A stretch of 64,000 nt of DNA, from positions 53,726 through 117,725 of the forward strand of contig QZFT01000025.1 in NCBI GenBank assembly GCA_003600225.1, given 5' to 3'. This stretch comes from Pseudonocardiaceae bacterium YIM PH 21723. GTDB lineage: Bacteria; Actinomycetota; Actinomycetes; Mycobacteriales; Pseudonocardiaceae. How positions within the stretch are numbered: position 1 is the stretch's first letter; each line of letters opens with the position of its first letter. The notes below the pieces were generated by a model. That model did not search any database, was not told the origin of the DNA, and saw only the letters and a program-made list of their open reading frames with translations. Positions 16,525-24,967 of this stretch are shown here, one piece after another. A program made the translations under genes and the position numbers.

Positions 16525-17912
16525 GACAGATGGTCGCGGTAGGCGATGCTGGCGGCCAGTGAGCGGTCGGTCGTGCCGGTGATGATCCGCTCACCACCGT
16601 CCCGGATCACCGCGAGCAGTTCGCCGCCCGCCGGGGCGCAGGCCACCCTGGCGCCGGGATTGCGGCGCAGGGTGGCGGCGGCCCACTCGCATGCCTGCTC
16701 TGCCGTGTCGAACGAGGTGCGGCTCCAGATCGCCGCTGCTTTCTCCAGAATGGACAGCTCGTCCACATCCTCGGCCGCCGCGAGGTGATGACAGTCCTCA
16801 TCGGACACCGGGAGCCGCTGGATTCGTCCGTTGTGGACGGTGACCTGGAAGGACTTCGGCCGGTCCGCGGTGAACTCCGGGATCGGCAACATCGCCGGGC
16901 GATGCCGGGTGGTGGGCTGGAGTTCCAGGATCTGGTAGATCCGCTCCAGGAGGTGGTTCAACGCCTGACCGGGGTGGGCGAACAGGTCAACTGCCGGGGG
17001 CGGGAGGTCCGGCAGGGCGCCGGTGAACCGGGGGAGCGCGTCGCGCAGGGTGGCGAGGGGCGAGCCGGGAACGACCTCGGTGCCACCGTCGGCGGCCAGC
17101 GCGGTGGGCACGCCGAGCTCGGCCGCGTAGCAGGTCAGCGAGCCGTGGTCGGACAGCACTACGTCGGCCGCCACCAGTGCGGGACGCCAGTCCTCCTCCG
17201 ACGACAGCAGCCGTACCCCCGCGTCGGTCGCCGGGCGTAGCCACGCGCGGACCTGCAACTCGCCGTGGCCGGCCCACACATTGGGGTGCAGCGTCATGAC
17301 CAGCTGGAACTCGTCGTAGGGCAGGATCTGGGTGAGCCGGGCGGCCAGTTCCAGATCGCGGCCGAACAGCGACTGCTTGCCCCAGGTCGAGCCGATCAGC
17401 ACCAGCCGTCGATCATCCGCGCGATACAGGTGCCTGCGTGCTGCCGCGGCCACCAGCCGGTCCCGGGTGGTGTCCCCGATGACCAGCGCGCGTTCGGCCA
17501 GCCGTGGGTCGATCGCCGCCACTGTGGACAGTTGTCCGAGGTGAGCGAGGGCCAGGGTGTGCGGAACCGGTTCACCGCCCCACATCAGGCCCTCCCGGCG
17601 CAGCCCGGAGATACCGGATTCGGAGCGGCGGTGGTATCCGGCGCCGTGCGGAATGAGGATCACCGGGGCATCGAGGAGGTGCAGCTCGGTGTTGTCGCTG
17701 GCCGCGATCGCGACGTCGAATTTCTGCATACCCACCGAGGCCCAGGGCACGATGAGCGCCCCGGAATTGCGCAGCCGTTCGGTGAGCCCGGCCGAGAAGT
17801 AGGAGCCCTCATCGACGGTGAAGCAGACCTCCAGGCGGTTGTCCGAGGTCAGCGCCGGGATCAGGTCGGTGAGGCGGTTCAGCGTCGCCGGGGTGCGCAC
17901 CACGAGCAGCAC
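16515..17912 (-). CDS. GT-B-fold protein (UDP-GlcNAc 2-epimerase/CDP-glycerol transferase-like); true N terminus unclear
   Basis: At least 465 residues. Two Rossmann-like halves are visible: VLLVVRTPATLNRL at the start, LIGSTWGKQSLFG and LVMTLHPNVW at the domain junction, and ADVVLSDHGSLTCYAAELGVPTALA near the nucleotide site. This is the GT-B/epimerase fold; no catalytic role can be assigned. GTG 17912 has no ribosome-binding site. The frame stays open upstream through an AAAACAG repeat. An ATG at 18043, overlapping the effector stop, would be in frame if the repeat had six or nine copies instead of eight. It ends in a palindrome that supplies its stop. Confidence 0.68.
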   Translation of the reverse strand: MLLVVRTPATLNRLTDLIPALTSDNRLEVCFTVDEGSYFSAGLTERLRNSGALIVPWASVGMQKFDVAIAASDNTELHLLDAPVILIPHGAGYHRRSESGISGLRREGLMWGGEPVPHTLALAHLGQLSTVAAIDPRLAERALVIGDTTRDRLVAAAARRHLYRADDRRLVLIGSTWGKQSLFGRDLELAARLTQILPYDEFQLVMTLHPNVWAGHGELQVRAWLRPATDAGVRLLSSEEDWRPALVAADVVLSDHGSLTCYAAELGVPTALAADGGTEVVPGSPLATLRDALPRFTGALPDLPPPAVDLFAHPGQALNHLLERIYQILELQPTTRHRPAMLPIPEFTADRPKSFQVTVHNGRIQRLPVSDEDCHHLAAAEDVDELSILEKAAAIWSRTSFDTAEQACEWAAATLRRNPGARVACAPAGGELLAVIRDGGERIITGTTDRSLAASIAYRDHLSRS

Positions 17913-17951
17913 CCGGCGGTCGGGGGATCGGGTGTCCCACCGGCCGGCTTC

Positions 17952-18007
17952 CTGTTTTCTGTTTTCTGTTTTCTGTTTTCTGTTTTCTGTTTTCTGTTTT
18001 CTGTTTT
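17952..18007. repeat. Eight perfect tandem copies of a 7-bp unit
   Basis: CTGTTTT x 8 on the + strand (AAAACAG on the coding minus strand), 56 bp, with no mismatch. The A/T-rich unit is unlike the surrounding GC-rich DNA. It lies between the ATG at 18043 and the GT-B coding region. Because 7 is not a multiple of 3, gain or loss of one unit shifts the reading frame. None of the three frames through the repeat contains a stop. Confidence 0.95.
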
Positions 18008-18039
18008 CAGCGTATAGCAGTCGGATTTCTGATTATCAA

Positions 18040-18369
18040 TCATTTGTTGAATTGCTGTCCGACCTGAATGACCGGTCCATCCGCGCGCCCGGAGAAGGTG
18101 TTCGTGATGTTGGTCGTCACCTGGCTGATGTTCGCCTGCTGCCAGTGCACGCGCAGCGCCTGCTCGAACACCGGATCCGCGGCGGCGTCCCGCTGGATCT
18201 CCTCGGCGAGAACGTGCACCCGCGCCGACTCCGGCGGGGCGTCCTTGGCCAGCTCCAGGGCGGCCGCCCCGTCCTTGCGCTTGGACAGCTTGGCCTTGAC
18301 CAGGTCCCACAGGCCGCCGGCGGCCTTGGTGGCCAGCGTCGTGGCAATCTCGGTGAAGATCGGATCCAT
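18040..18369 (-). CDS. Small helical effector with C-terminal RHIM/BASS-like amyloid motif
   Basis: 109 residues. The N-terminal ~78 residues look like a helical bundle beginning MDPIFTEIATTLATKAAGGLW, resembling the Bell-type (HeLo-like) membrane-targeting domains found beside bacterial NLRs. The C terminus holds N90-T-F-S-G-R-A-D-G-P-V-I-Q-V-G104, with the V/I-Q-x-G core of RHIM-like amyloid motifs. A matching motif starts the divergent NB-ARC protein. Family knowledge suggests motif templating triggers membrane damage and cell death; here this is inference. Its stop (18040-18042) overlaps an ATG at 18043 leading toward the GT-B gene. Confidence 0.72.
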   Translation of the reverse strand: MDPIFTEIATTLATKAAGGLWDLVKAKLSKRKDGAAALELAKDAPPESARVHVLAEEIQRDAAADPVFEQALRVHWQQANISQVTTNITNTFSGRADGPVIQVGQQFNK

Positions 18370-18484
18370 GGTGACCCCCTAGATGACGGAACCGCTGGCC
18401 ACGGTAGCAAAACCGGCCTCTGGAACTGATCGCTTGCAGTATGGTGGCCGCCGCGCATCGGCCACGGCGAGGGGGAAACCGAGC

Positions 18485-20497
18485 ATGCGGGACAGCACGC
18501 ACAACGAGATGTCCGGACACGCGGCGAACGTGGTGCAGGCAGGCAGTATCGGCACGGTCACCTTCCTGGAAGCGCCGCAGCTGCCCCGCACGAAACCGGC
18601 CATGGGCCCCCTCGTCACCGAACAATTTGTCAACCGGACGAGTGAACGAGCGACGCTGGCGGACCTGGCCGCACTCGCGGATCCGGATCGCAAGCGACCC
18701 GTCATCGTCGGCTTGCGCGGGTTGGCCGGCGTCGGGAAGACCACCTTGTCCCTGTGGGTCGCGCGTGCGTTGGCCGCAGACTTTCCGGACGGACTCCTGT
18801 ACGCCGATCTGGGCCCAAATGGTCCGTCGCCCAGTGAGTCCATGAGCCAGTGGCTGACCGCCCTCGGCGTGCACGAGTCGACGATGCCGACCGGCTTCAA
18901 CGACCGTGCGGTGTTGTTTCGTGGCTTGACTGCTGATTCGCGAGCCATCCTGGTACTCGACGACGCTACGACCTTCGCGGCGGTCGAGCCCTTCCTCCCG
19001 ACCTCGGGGGCCAGCTTGGTGCTGGTGCTCACCCAACGAGTGCCGGACGAGCTGCGAAGCCATCTGACCGGGATCGTGCAGGTGGAGGGGTTGTCCACCG
19101 AGCATTCGATTCAACTGCTCGCCGGGATCTGCCCGGACGACCGGATCGCCGCCGAGTCCGCCGCCGTCGCCGAGCTGGTCGAGCTCTGCGGCCGGCTGCC
19201 GCTCGCGTTGCAGATCATCGGTGTGCACCTGGCGAAGCGGTCCCGGCGGACCGTGCGGCAGGTGACCGACGAGCTGCGGGCCGCCGGTGGGTCGGTGCGG
19301 GCCGTCGCCACCGCGCTGGACGCGGTGTACGCCGAGCTGGACGAGCCCGCGCAGCGGCTGTACCGGGTTCTCGGACTGCTGTCCGGTGGGCGGTTCACCG
19401 ACGAGCTGATCGCCGCGATGACCGGCATCGGACCGGACGCGGCGATCACCCTGCTGGACTGGAACCTGGTCAGCGAGACCGATTCCGGCTATCTGATCCA
19501 TCCGCAGGTGCGGGCACACGCGCTCCTTCTGTCGTCCACAAAGGACAGTGATGACGACCGAGCGGAGATTCTCCGGCGTGCGCTGAACTGGTGGCTGCTC
19601 GGTGCCACGGCGGCCGATGTGGCCCTCGGCGGGCGGCGCAAGCTGCGGATCGCCGACCCCGAGCGGCTGCTGGCCGGGCAGTCACTGCCGAGCAAGGCGG
19701 CCGCGCGGACCTGGTTCGAGCGGGAGCAGTACGGCATCGTGGCCGCGATGGAGGCCGCCGCGAAACGCCAGTGGCACGAGCCGGTGTGGCAGCTCGGCGA
19801 GGCCATGTTCTCCTACTTCGACCGGCGCCGGCCGCTGGCCACCTGGCTCAAGGTCATGAAGTTGGCCGCGCAGTCTGCGAAGGACTGTCACGATGCGCGG
19901 GCTGAGGCGCGCTGCCGGTGTCTGTTGGCCAAGGCTTATCAGGAGCTGGAGCGGTTCGACGAGGCGGCGGCCCAGCTTGATCTGGCTCGTGAACTGGCGG
20001 CGGGGGACGAGCGACTGCTCGCGTCCACCTTCGACTTCACCGGCAACCTGGCGTTGCGGCGTAAGGAATTCGCTGTGGCGCTGGACTGGTTCCAGCGGGC
20101 CTTGGAGATCAATATCCAGCTCGGGCAGCAGCGGGGCACCGCGTTGATGACGGTGTTCGTCGGCCGGGCACAGGCGGGACTGGGAGCGGCCGATGCCCTG
20201 GCCACATTCCAGGAGGCCGCGCGGTTGGCCCGGGAGATCGACGAGCCGGACGTGTTGATCCGGGCGGAGCTGGGCGCCGCCGAGGTACTGGTCGCCCTCG
20301 GCCGGAACGCCGAGGTGGAGGCGCTGCTCGGTCAGGTCGCGGAACTGGCCACCGAGCTCAAGAAGCTGGATGTGCAGGCGAAGGTCGCCCTGTTGCGGGC
20401 TGACCTCACGGGCGACGACCGGTACCGCGAGGAGGCCATCGCCGCCTACGAGGCGATGGGCAACACCCCGCAGGTCGCTCGGCTGATCGCCGGATAG
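18485..20497 (+). CDS. NLR-like NB-ARC/TPR ATPase with N-terminal BASS amyloid motif
   Basis: 670 residues. Residues 7-25 contain N-E-M-S-G-H-A-A-N-V-V-Q-A-G-S-I-G-T-V, a BASS/RHIM-like motif. The NB-ARC ATPase follows: P-loop GLRGLAGVGKTT (77-87), Walker B ILVLDD (155-160), a VLTQR sensor segment (~181-185) and GRLPLAL (236-242), then a winged-helix region. The C-terminal ~200 residues are TPR-like helical repeats (LLAKAYQELERFDEAAAQL, ALDWFQRALEI), the probable sensor. ATG 18485 is preceded by GAGGGGGAAA. It likely oligomerises on sensing a signal and nucleates the adjacent effector; the trigger is unknown. Confidence 0.82.
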   Translation: MRDSTHNEMSGHAANVVQAGSIGTVTFLEAPQLPRTKPAMGPLVTEQFVNRTSERATLADLAALADPDRKRPVIVGLRGLAGVGKTTLSLWVARALAADFPDGLLYADLGPNGPSPSESMSQWLTALGVHESTMPTGFNDRAVLFRGLTADSRAILVLDDATTFAAVEPFLPTSGASLVLVLTQRVPDELRSHLTGIVQVEGLSTEHSIQLLAGICPDDRIAAESAAVAELVELCGRLPLALQIIGVHLAKRSRRTVRQVTDELRAAGGSVRAVATALDAVYAELDEPAQRLYRVLGLLSGGRFTDELIAAMTGIGPDAAITLLDWNLVSETDSGYLIHPQVRAHALLLSSTKDSDDDRAEILRRALNWWLLGATAADVALGGRRKLRIADPERLLAGQSLPSKAAARTWFEREQYGIVAAMEAAAKRQWHEPVWQLGEAMFSYFDRRRPLATWLKVMKLAAQSAKDCHDARAEARCRCLLAKAYQELERFDEAAAQLDLARELAAGDERLLASTFDFTGNLALRRKEFAVALDWFQRALEINIQLGQQRGTALMTVFVGRAQAGLGAADALATFQEAARLAREIDEPDVLIRAELGAAEVLVALGRNAEVEALLGQVAELATELKKLDVQAKVALLRADLTGDDRYREEAIAAYEAMGNTPQVARLIAG

Positions 20498-20499
20498 TC

Positions 20500-20548
20500 C
20501 CGAAGTTGACGATGTTCGCGGCGAAGCCCCGAACATCGTCAACTTCGG
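20500..20548. terminator. Palindrome family copy 3
   Basis: Arms CCGAAGTTGACGATGTTCG (20500-20518) and complement (20530-20548), 11-nt loop. It separates the convergent NLR-like and phosphonatase-like genes. Confidence 0.75.
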
Positions 20549-20555
20549 AGAACCG

Positions 20556-21215
20556 TTAGAGGCCGAGGAGGGTGGGGATCTCGCGGACGCCCGCCAGGAT
20601 GTGGGTGTGCTCGGCGGCGCCCAGTGTCTCGGCGGTCTGGCCACCGGTGAGCACGCCGATCACGTAGGAGGCACCGGCGTTGGTGCCCGCCTCCACGTCG
20701 CGGGTGGTGTCGCCCGCGGTCAGCACCTTGCGGACATCGCGGACGCCGGTGCGCTGCATCGCCGTGTGGATCATGTACGGCGCCGGGCGGCCGGCGGGGA
20801 CGTCGTCCACGGTGATCACCGCGTCCAGCACGTTCTCGTCCCAGCCGAGGACCTTCAGCAGGCCGTCGGTGACATCCCGGTCGAAGCCGGTGGTCAGCGC
20901 GATCTTGATGCCGGCCGCGCGCAGCTTGTCGAACGCCTCCGGCACGCCGGCCATCGGCACCGGCGGGGTCTCGGTGTACAGGTTGTGCAGCCGCTCGCGG
21001 AAGTCCACGAAGGTCTTCTCGATCAGCTCGGTGTCCGAAGTGGACAGCAGGGAGCCGATGGCCTCGCGCTTGTCGGCGCCCATCCAGCGCTCGATGTCCG
21101 CGTCGCTCGGAGCGCCCCCCGCCGCGCGCACGGCGTCGGCCAGCGCGACGTACACGGCCTGGTGCTCCTCGACGGTGGTGCCCGCGATGTCGAAGACTGC
21201 CAATTCGATGGTCAC
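20556..21215 (-). CDS. Phosphonatase-like HAD hydrolase
   Basis: 219 residues. HAD motif I is LAVFDIAGTTVEE, the DxAGT form typical of phosphonoacetaldehyde hydrolases and the TIGR03351 phosphonatase-like clade; motif II ALTTGFDRDV and motif III/IV AGDTTRDVEAG are present. It should cleave a C-P bond in an aldehyde derived from an aminophosphonate, in the cytoplasm. GTG 21215 has AAGGGGAA upstream. It is the second gene of a GntR-HAD operon facing the FAD oxidase and PhnDCE genes. Confidence 0.85.
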   Translation of the reverse strand: MTIELAVFDIAGTTVEEHQAVYVALADAVRAAGGAPSDADIERWMGADKREAIGSLLSTSDTELIEKTFVDFRERLHNLYTETPPVPMAGVPEAFDKLRAAGIKIALTTGFDRDVTDGLLKVLGWDENVLDAVITVDDVPAGRPAPYMIHTAMQRTGVRDVRKVLTAGDTTRDVEAGTNAGASYVIGVLTGGQTAETLGAAEHTHILAGVREIPTLLGL

Positions 21216-21225
21216 AACATTCCCC

Positions 21226-21972
21226 TTATGAAGCGGCCCAGCGACGCATCAACGACGTGTTGGTCTGCTGGGAGTTCTCGATGGTGAAGCTGACGATGTC
21301 CGGCCGATACCGGTCGTCGGAGTACTCGATCGGTTCGCCCGCCACCGAGCTGGCCCGCCGCCGCTCCCGCAGCAGCGGCGAGCCGACCGGGACGCCGAGC
21401 AGCTCGGCATCCGTCTCGTCGGCGGCGACCGCGTCGATCTGGTGCCGGGCCACGGTCATGTCGTGGCCCAGCGATTGCAGGTGGGCGTAGATGGACCCGG
21501 AATCGCAGTCGAAATCGAACAGCGACCGGCCCACACTGTCCACAAAGGTCGTTCGTTCGATCATGGCCGGTTTGTCGTCGATCAGCCGCAGCCGCAGCAG
21601 CTGAACGACCGGCTCGCCGTCCTCCAGGTGCAGGGCGTCCACCATGTCCTGGGTGGCCGGACGGCGGGCGACCTCCAGGGTGCGTTGTCCCGGCGTCTGG
21701 CCGAGCGCCGACACCCACGCGGAGAACGACAGGAAGCTCTCGAACGGCTGGCTCAAGGCCTGCCGCCGGACCATCGGCGGCTTGCCCCGCCCACCCCCGA
21801 TGAGTCCCTCGGCCCGCAGCGTGGCCAGTGCCTGACGAACCGGTCCGCGGGAGGCGGACCACTGCGCGCACAGCTGCGATTCGGAGGGCACCGCATCGCC
21901 GACGGCGAGCTCTCCGGAGCCGATCCGGCGCCGGATATCCGTGGCGATGCGCTCGTGCATGGGGGCGTCCAT
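21226..21972 (-). CDS. GntR/HutC family regulator (PhnF-like)
   Basis: 248 residues. The N-terminal winged helix reads IRRRIGSGELAVGDAVPSES with SRGPVRQALATLRAEGLI, followed by a UTRA effector domain (VVQLLRLRLIDDKPAMIERTTF). ATG 21972 was chosen; a TTG at 21984 and an ATG at 21960 are alternatives. It lies 10 bp upstream of the hydrolase gene on the same strand and is divergent from the aminophosphonate oxidase. It probably senses a phosphonate or its product and controls both directions. Confidence 0.85.
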   Translation of the reverse strand: MDAPMHERIATDIRRRIGSGELAVGDAVPSESQLCAQWSASRGPVRQALATLRAEGLIGGGRGKPPMVRRQALSQPFESFLSFSAWVSALGQTPGQRTLEVARRPATQDMVDALHLEDGEPVVQLLRLRLIDDKPAMIERTTFVDSVGRSLFDFDCDSGSIYAHLQSLGHDMTVARHQIDAVAADETDAELLGVPVGSPLLRERRRASSVAGEPIEYSDDRYRPDIVSFTIENSQQTNTSLMRRWAAS

Positions 21973-22120
21973 GGCACTTGACAATACATGTTCAGCGGCG
22001 GCTGTCCACCTTCTCTACCTGCAATATCTCGACGTAATCGCCGGTCAGTTAACGAGAAACGAACGGGGATAGACGTCTTATTGATGTGGTTGACAGGACA
22101 GGTGGCACTCAACAAACGTT

Positions 22121-22134
22121 CTTGTCATGACAAG
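22121..22134. promoter_or_regulatory. Perfect palindrome over the oxidase start codon, candidate GntR operator
   Basis: CTTGTCATGACAAG (22121-22134) is a perfect 14-bp palindrome whose centre contains the oxidase ATG (22127). A related imperfect site, CTTGACA-n5-TGTTCAG, lies just upstream of the GntR start (around 21977-21995). A TTGACA hexamer at 22090-22095 may be the -35 element. Binding here would block transcription or translation initiation. Confidence 0.5.
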
Positions 22135-23254
22135 TCAGAGTGAATGGTTCGACGAGGCCGACGTCGTCATCGTCGGCGCGGGCATCGTGGGTCTGGCGCA
22201 CGCGCTGGACGCCGTGGACCGGGGCCTGTCCGTCGTCGTGCTGGAACGTGATCACCGCGCCATTGGGGCCACCGTCCGCAACTTCGGGCACGGCTGCACC
22301 ACCGCGCAGGCCGGTCCCTCGCTGGAGTACGCGCTGGAAGCCAGGGAGACCTGGTTGCGTGTCGGCAAGGAGACCGGGCTATGGGTGCGCGAGGCCGGCG
22401 CGATGGTGCTGGCCCGGCACGAGGACGAGCTGGCCGTGCTGGCCGAGTTCGCCCAGATCCGCGGTGAGGACCAGGCGAAGCTGCTGACTGCGTCGCAGGT
22501 GGCGGAGCGGGTGCCTGCGAACGGGGATGTCGTGGGCGGCGCTCTGCTGCCGATGGACGTGCGGGTGGATCAGCGCCGGGCGCCGATGATCATCTCTGAC
22601 TGGCTCGCCTCCCGCGGCGTGCGGTTCCACTGGAACACCAACGCGCACGGCGTCGAGCCGGGCGTGGTGAACTCCAGCCGGGGCAAGGTGCGCGGCCGCT
22701 GGATCGTCGTCGCCGCCGGGCACGACGTGGACCGGCACTTCCCGGATCAGGCCGCACAGGCCGAGATCCGGCGCTGCAAGCTGCACATGATGCGGGTGGA
22801 CAACCCCTCCGGCCGCACCATCGAACCCGCCGTGCTCACCGGTTTCTCCATGCTGCGCTACGACGGCTTCGGCGAGTGCCCGACCATCGGCGCGGTGCGG
22901 GAGCGGCTGCACGCGCGGCACCCGGAGCTGGTTTCCATCGGTCTGAACCTGATGTACACCCAGCGGCCGGACGGCTCGTTGACGATCGGCGACACCCATG
23001 AGTACGACCTGACACAGGACCCGTTCGACTCCGAGGAGCTGAACCGGCTGGTGCTGGCCGCCACCGCCGACCTGCTGGGTGTGCCGGAACTGACCGTCCG
23101 CGAGCGCTGGCGGGGCATCTACGCCTCCGCCCCCGAACCCTTCTTCATCTCCGCTCCGATGCCCGGTGTGCGCGCCGTGTCCGTGACCTCCGGCATCGGC
23201 ATGACCACTGCTTTCGGGCTCGCACCCCGCGTGCTCGACGACCTGCTCTCGTAG
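22127..23254 (+). CDS. FAD-dependent aminophosphonate oxidase-like (TIGR03364 type)
   Basis: 375 residues of the DAO/glycine-oxidase fold: FAD motif DVVIVGAGIVGLAHALDAVDRG, the RNFGHGC segment, and VTSGIGMTTAFGLAP near the end. The clade is known to co-occur with phosphonatase-like hydrolases and phosphonate transporters, and is thought to deaminate an aminophosphonate oxidatively to the aldehyde that the hydrolase cleaves. Both partners are present here. The ATG lies inside a palindrome and has no clear ribosome-binding site, so the transcript may be leaderless or nearly so. Confidence 0.82.
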   Translation: MTSQSEWFDEADVVIVGAGIVGLAHALDAVDRGLSVVVLERDHRAIGATVRNFGHGCTTAQAGPSLEYALEARETWLRVGKETGLWVREAGAMVLARHEDELAVLAEFAQIRGEDQAKLLTASQVAERVPANGDVVGGALLPMDVRVDQRRAPMIISDWLASRGVRFHWNTNAHGVEPGVVNSSRGKVRGRWIVVAAGHDVDRHFPDQAAQAEIRRCKLHMMRVDNPSGRTIEPAVLTGFSMLRYDGFGECPTIGAVRERLHARHPELVSIGLNLMYTQRPDGSLTIGDTHEYDLTQDPFDSEELNRLVLAATADLLGVPELTVRERWRGIYASAPEPFFISAPMPGVRAVSVTSGIGMTTAFGLAPRVLDDLLS

Positions 23255-23297
23255 TCAATCAAACGCTGTACTGAAAAACACTGGGAGAAGACCAGCC

Positions 23298-24206
23298 ATG
23301 ACCCTCACCCGTCGACTGTCCGCCGCCGTTGCGGCCGTCTGTCTTGGCTTGACCCTCGCCGCCTGTGGTGGTGGCACGACCTCCGCCTCCACCGAGCTGT
23401 GCGCCGAAGGCAAGATCCGCTTCGGTATCGAGCCCTACGAGGACCCGCAGCGCCTCAAGCCCGCCTACGAGATCGTCGGCGCCGCGATGGAGAAGGCGCT
23501 CAAGTGCAAGGTCGAGATGACCGTGGTGGAGGACTACGCCGCCGAGGTCCTCGCCATGAAGAACAAGAAGCTGGATGTGGCCCAGTTCGGCCCGCTCGGC
23601 TACGTGTTCGCCCACGAGAAGGCGGGCGCCGAGATCGTCGGCACCTTCGCCGACGCCCAGGGCAAGCCGTCCACCTACACGGCGGGCATCTGGGTGCCGA
23701 AGACCTCGTCGGTCAAGACGGTCGCCGACCTGAAGGGCAAGTCCCTCGCCCTGGGCAGCCCGACCTCCGCGTCCGGCACCATGTTCCCGAAGGCCGCCCT
23801 GCGCACGGCCGGCCTGCAGGACCAGGACGTCAAGATCGACTACAGCGGTCACTCGGAGGCCCTGCTCGCGCTGACCAACGGCAAGGTCGAGGCCGCTGAG
23901 ATCAACAGCCAGACCCTGCTCACCGCCAAGGAGTCCGGCAAGTTCGACCCGGCCAACTTCAAGCAGATCTGGACCTCCGACCCGATCCCGAACGACCCGG
24001 TCACCGTCCGGTCCACTTTGGACCCGAAGGCCAAGGACGCCATCCGCAAGGCCCTGCTGGAGCTGTCCAAGGACGACGTCGCCAAGGTCAGCAAGCTGCT
24101 CGGCGTCGTCCCGTCCGGCGGCATGGTCGCGGTCGAGAAGTCGCACTACCAGCCGATGTTCGACCTGGCCAAGACCCTCGGCCTGACCGAGAAGGATGCG
24201 AAGTGA
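23298..24206 (+). CDS. phnD: Phosphonate ABC transporter substrate-binding lipoprotein
   Basis: 302 residues. Signal peptide with lipobox LAAC (Cys23) predicts a lipid-anchored extracytoplasmic binding protein. IRFGIEPYEDPQRLKPAYE and the later YSGHSEALLALTNGKVEAAE match PhnD-type periplasmic-binding folds. It should capture a phosphonate and hand it to the permease. Its stop overlaps the ATPase GTG start. Confidence 0.86.
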   Translation: MTLTRRLSAAVAAVCLGLTLAACGGGTTSASTELCAEGKIRFGIEPYEDPQRLKPAYEIVGAAMEKALKCKVEMTVVEDYAAEVLAMKNKKLDVAQFGPLGYVFAHEKAGAEIVGTFADAQGKPSTYTAGIWVPKTSSVKTVADLKGKSLALGSPTSASGTMFPKAALRTAGLQDQDVKIDYSGHSEALLALTNGKVEAAEINSQTLLTAKESGKFDPANFKQIWTSDPIPNDPVTVRSTLDPKAKDAIRKALLELSKDDVAKVSKLLGVVPSGGMVAVEKSHYQPMFDLAKTLGLTEKDAK

Positions 24207-24967
24207 CCCTCATGGCCACTCCTGAGATCCGGACTCCGGTCGGCGCTGTCGCGCTGCGGATTCGCGGACTGCGCAAGACCTTCGGCACCAAGCAGGTGCT
24301 CAAGGGTGTCGACCTGGACCTGCACGCCGGGGAATTCGTCACCCTGCTCGGCGCCAACGGCTCCGGCAAGTCCACCGCGCTGAAGTCCATTGTCGGCCTG
24401 CAGACCGCGGACGAGGGCCTGATCGAGGTGGACGGCGCGCCTGCGACCGCCGACCCCACCAAGACGGCCATGGTGTTCCAGCAGATCCACCTGGTGAAGC
24501 GCCGCTCGGTGCTGGACAACGTCTGCGCCGGCGCACTGGGCAGGCTGCCGATGTGGCAGTCCCTGCACCCCTGGCTGTTCCCGGCCGCCCTGCGCCAGGA
24601 AGCCATGCACTGCCTTGACCGGGTAGGCCTCGCGGATCGGGCGAGCGAGCCCGCGGGGAAGCTGTCCGGCGGTCAGCAGCAGCGGGTGGCCATCGCCCGT
24701 GCGCTGTGCCAGCGGGCCAAGGTCGTCCTGGCGGACGAGCCGGTGTCCGCCTTGGACCCCAACGCCTCCGAGCAGGTGCTGGCACTCCTGGCCGAGTTGG
24801 CCACCGAGGGCCTCGGCGTGCTGGCGGTGCTGCACCAGCCGGAGCTGGCGATGAAGTACTCCAGCAGGCTCATCGGCCTGAACAAGGGCGTCGTCGAGTT
24901 CGACCTGCCCACCCCTGAAGTCGATATGTCCATGGTGGACGCGCTGTACTCGGGAGACCAGAAATGA
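24203..24967 (+). CDS. phnC: Phosphonate ABC transporter ATP-binding protein
   Basis: 254 residues. Walker A LLGANGSGKST, signature LSGGQQQRVAIARAL and Walker B VVLADEPVSALDP are all intact. The GTG at 24203 overlaps the PhnD stop (GTGA); ATG 24212 is an alternative start. Membrane-associated energy-coupling subunit working with PhnD and PhnE. Confidence 0.87.
   Translation: MTLMATPEIRTPVGAVALRIRGLRKTFGTKQVLKGVDLDLHAGEFVTLLGANGSGKSTALKSIVGLQTADEGLIEVDGAPATADPTKTAMVFQQIHLVKRRSVLDNVCAGALGRLPMWQSLHPWLFPAALRQEAMHCLDRVGLADRASEPAGKLSGGQQQRVAIARALCQRAKVVLADEPVSALDPNASEQVLALLAELATEGLGVLAVLHQPELAMKYSSRLIGLNKGVVEFDLPTPEVDMSMVDALYSGDQK

Noticed and set aside
17952..18007. Short repeats considered as a CRISPR array or assembly artefact
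   Set aside because: Units are 7 bp with no spacers, so it is not CRISPR. An assembly miscount cannot be excluded and is listed as a check.
18435..18445. TGCAGTATGGT shared with 8690-8700 as a common promoter class
   Set aside because: Only two copies and no consistent -35 element; kept as a note, not a finding.
17879..19519. Long minus-strand open frame across the repeat and the NLR gene
   Set aside because: It is mostly antisense to the NB-ARC gene with no recognisable domains; only the segment from ATG 18043 is relevant, as the out-of-frame product.
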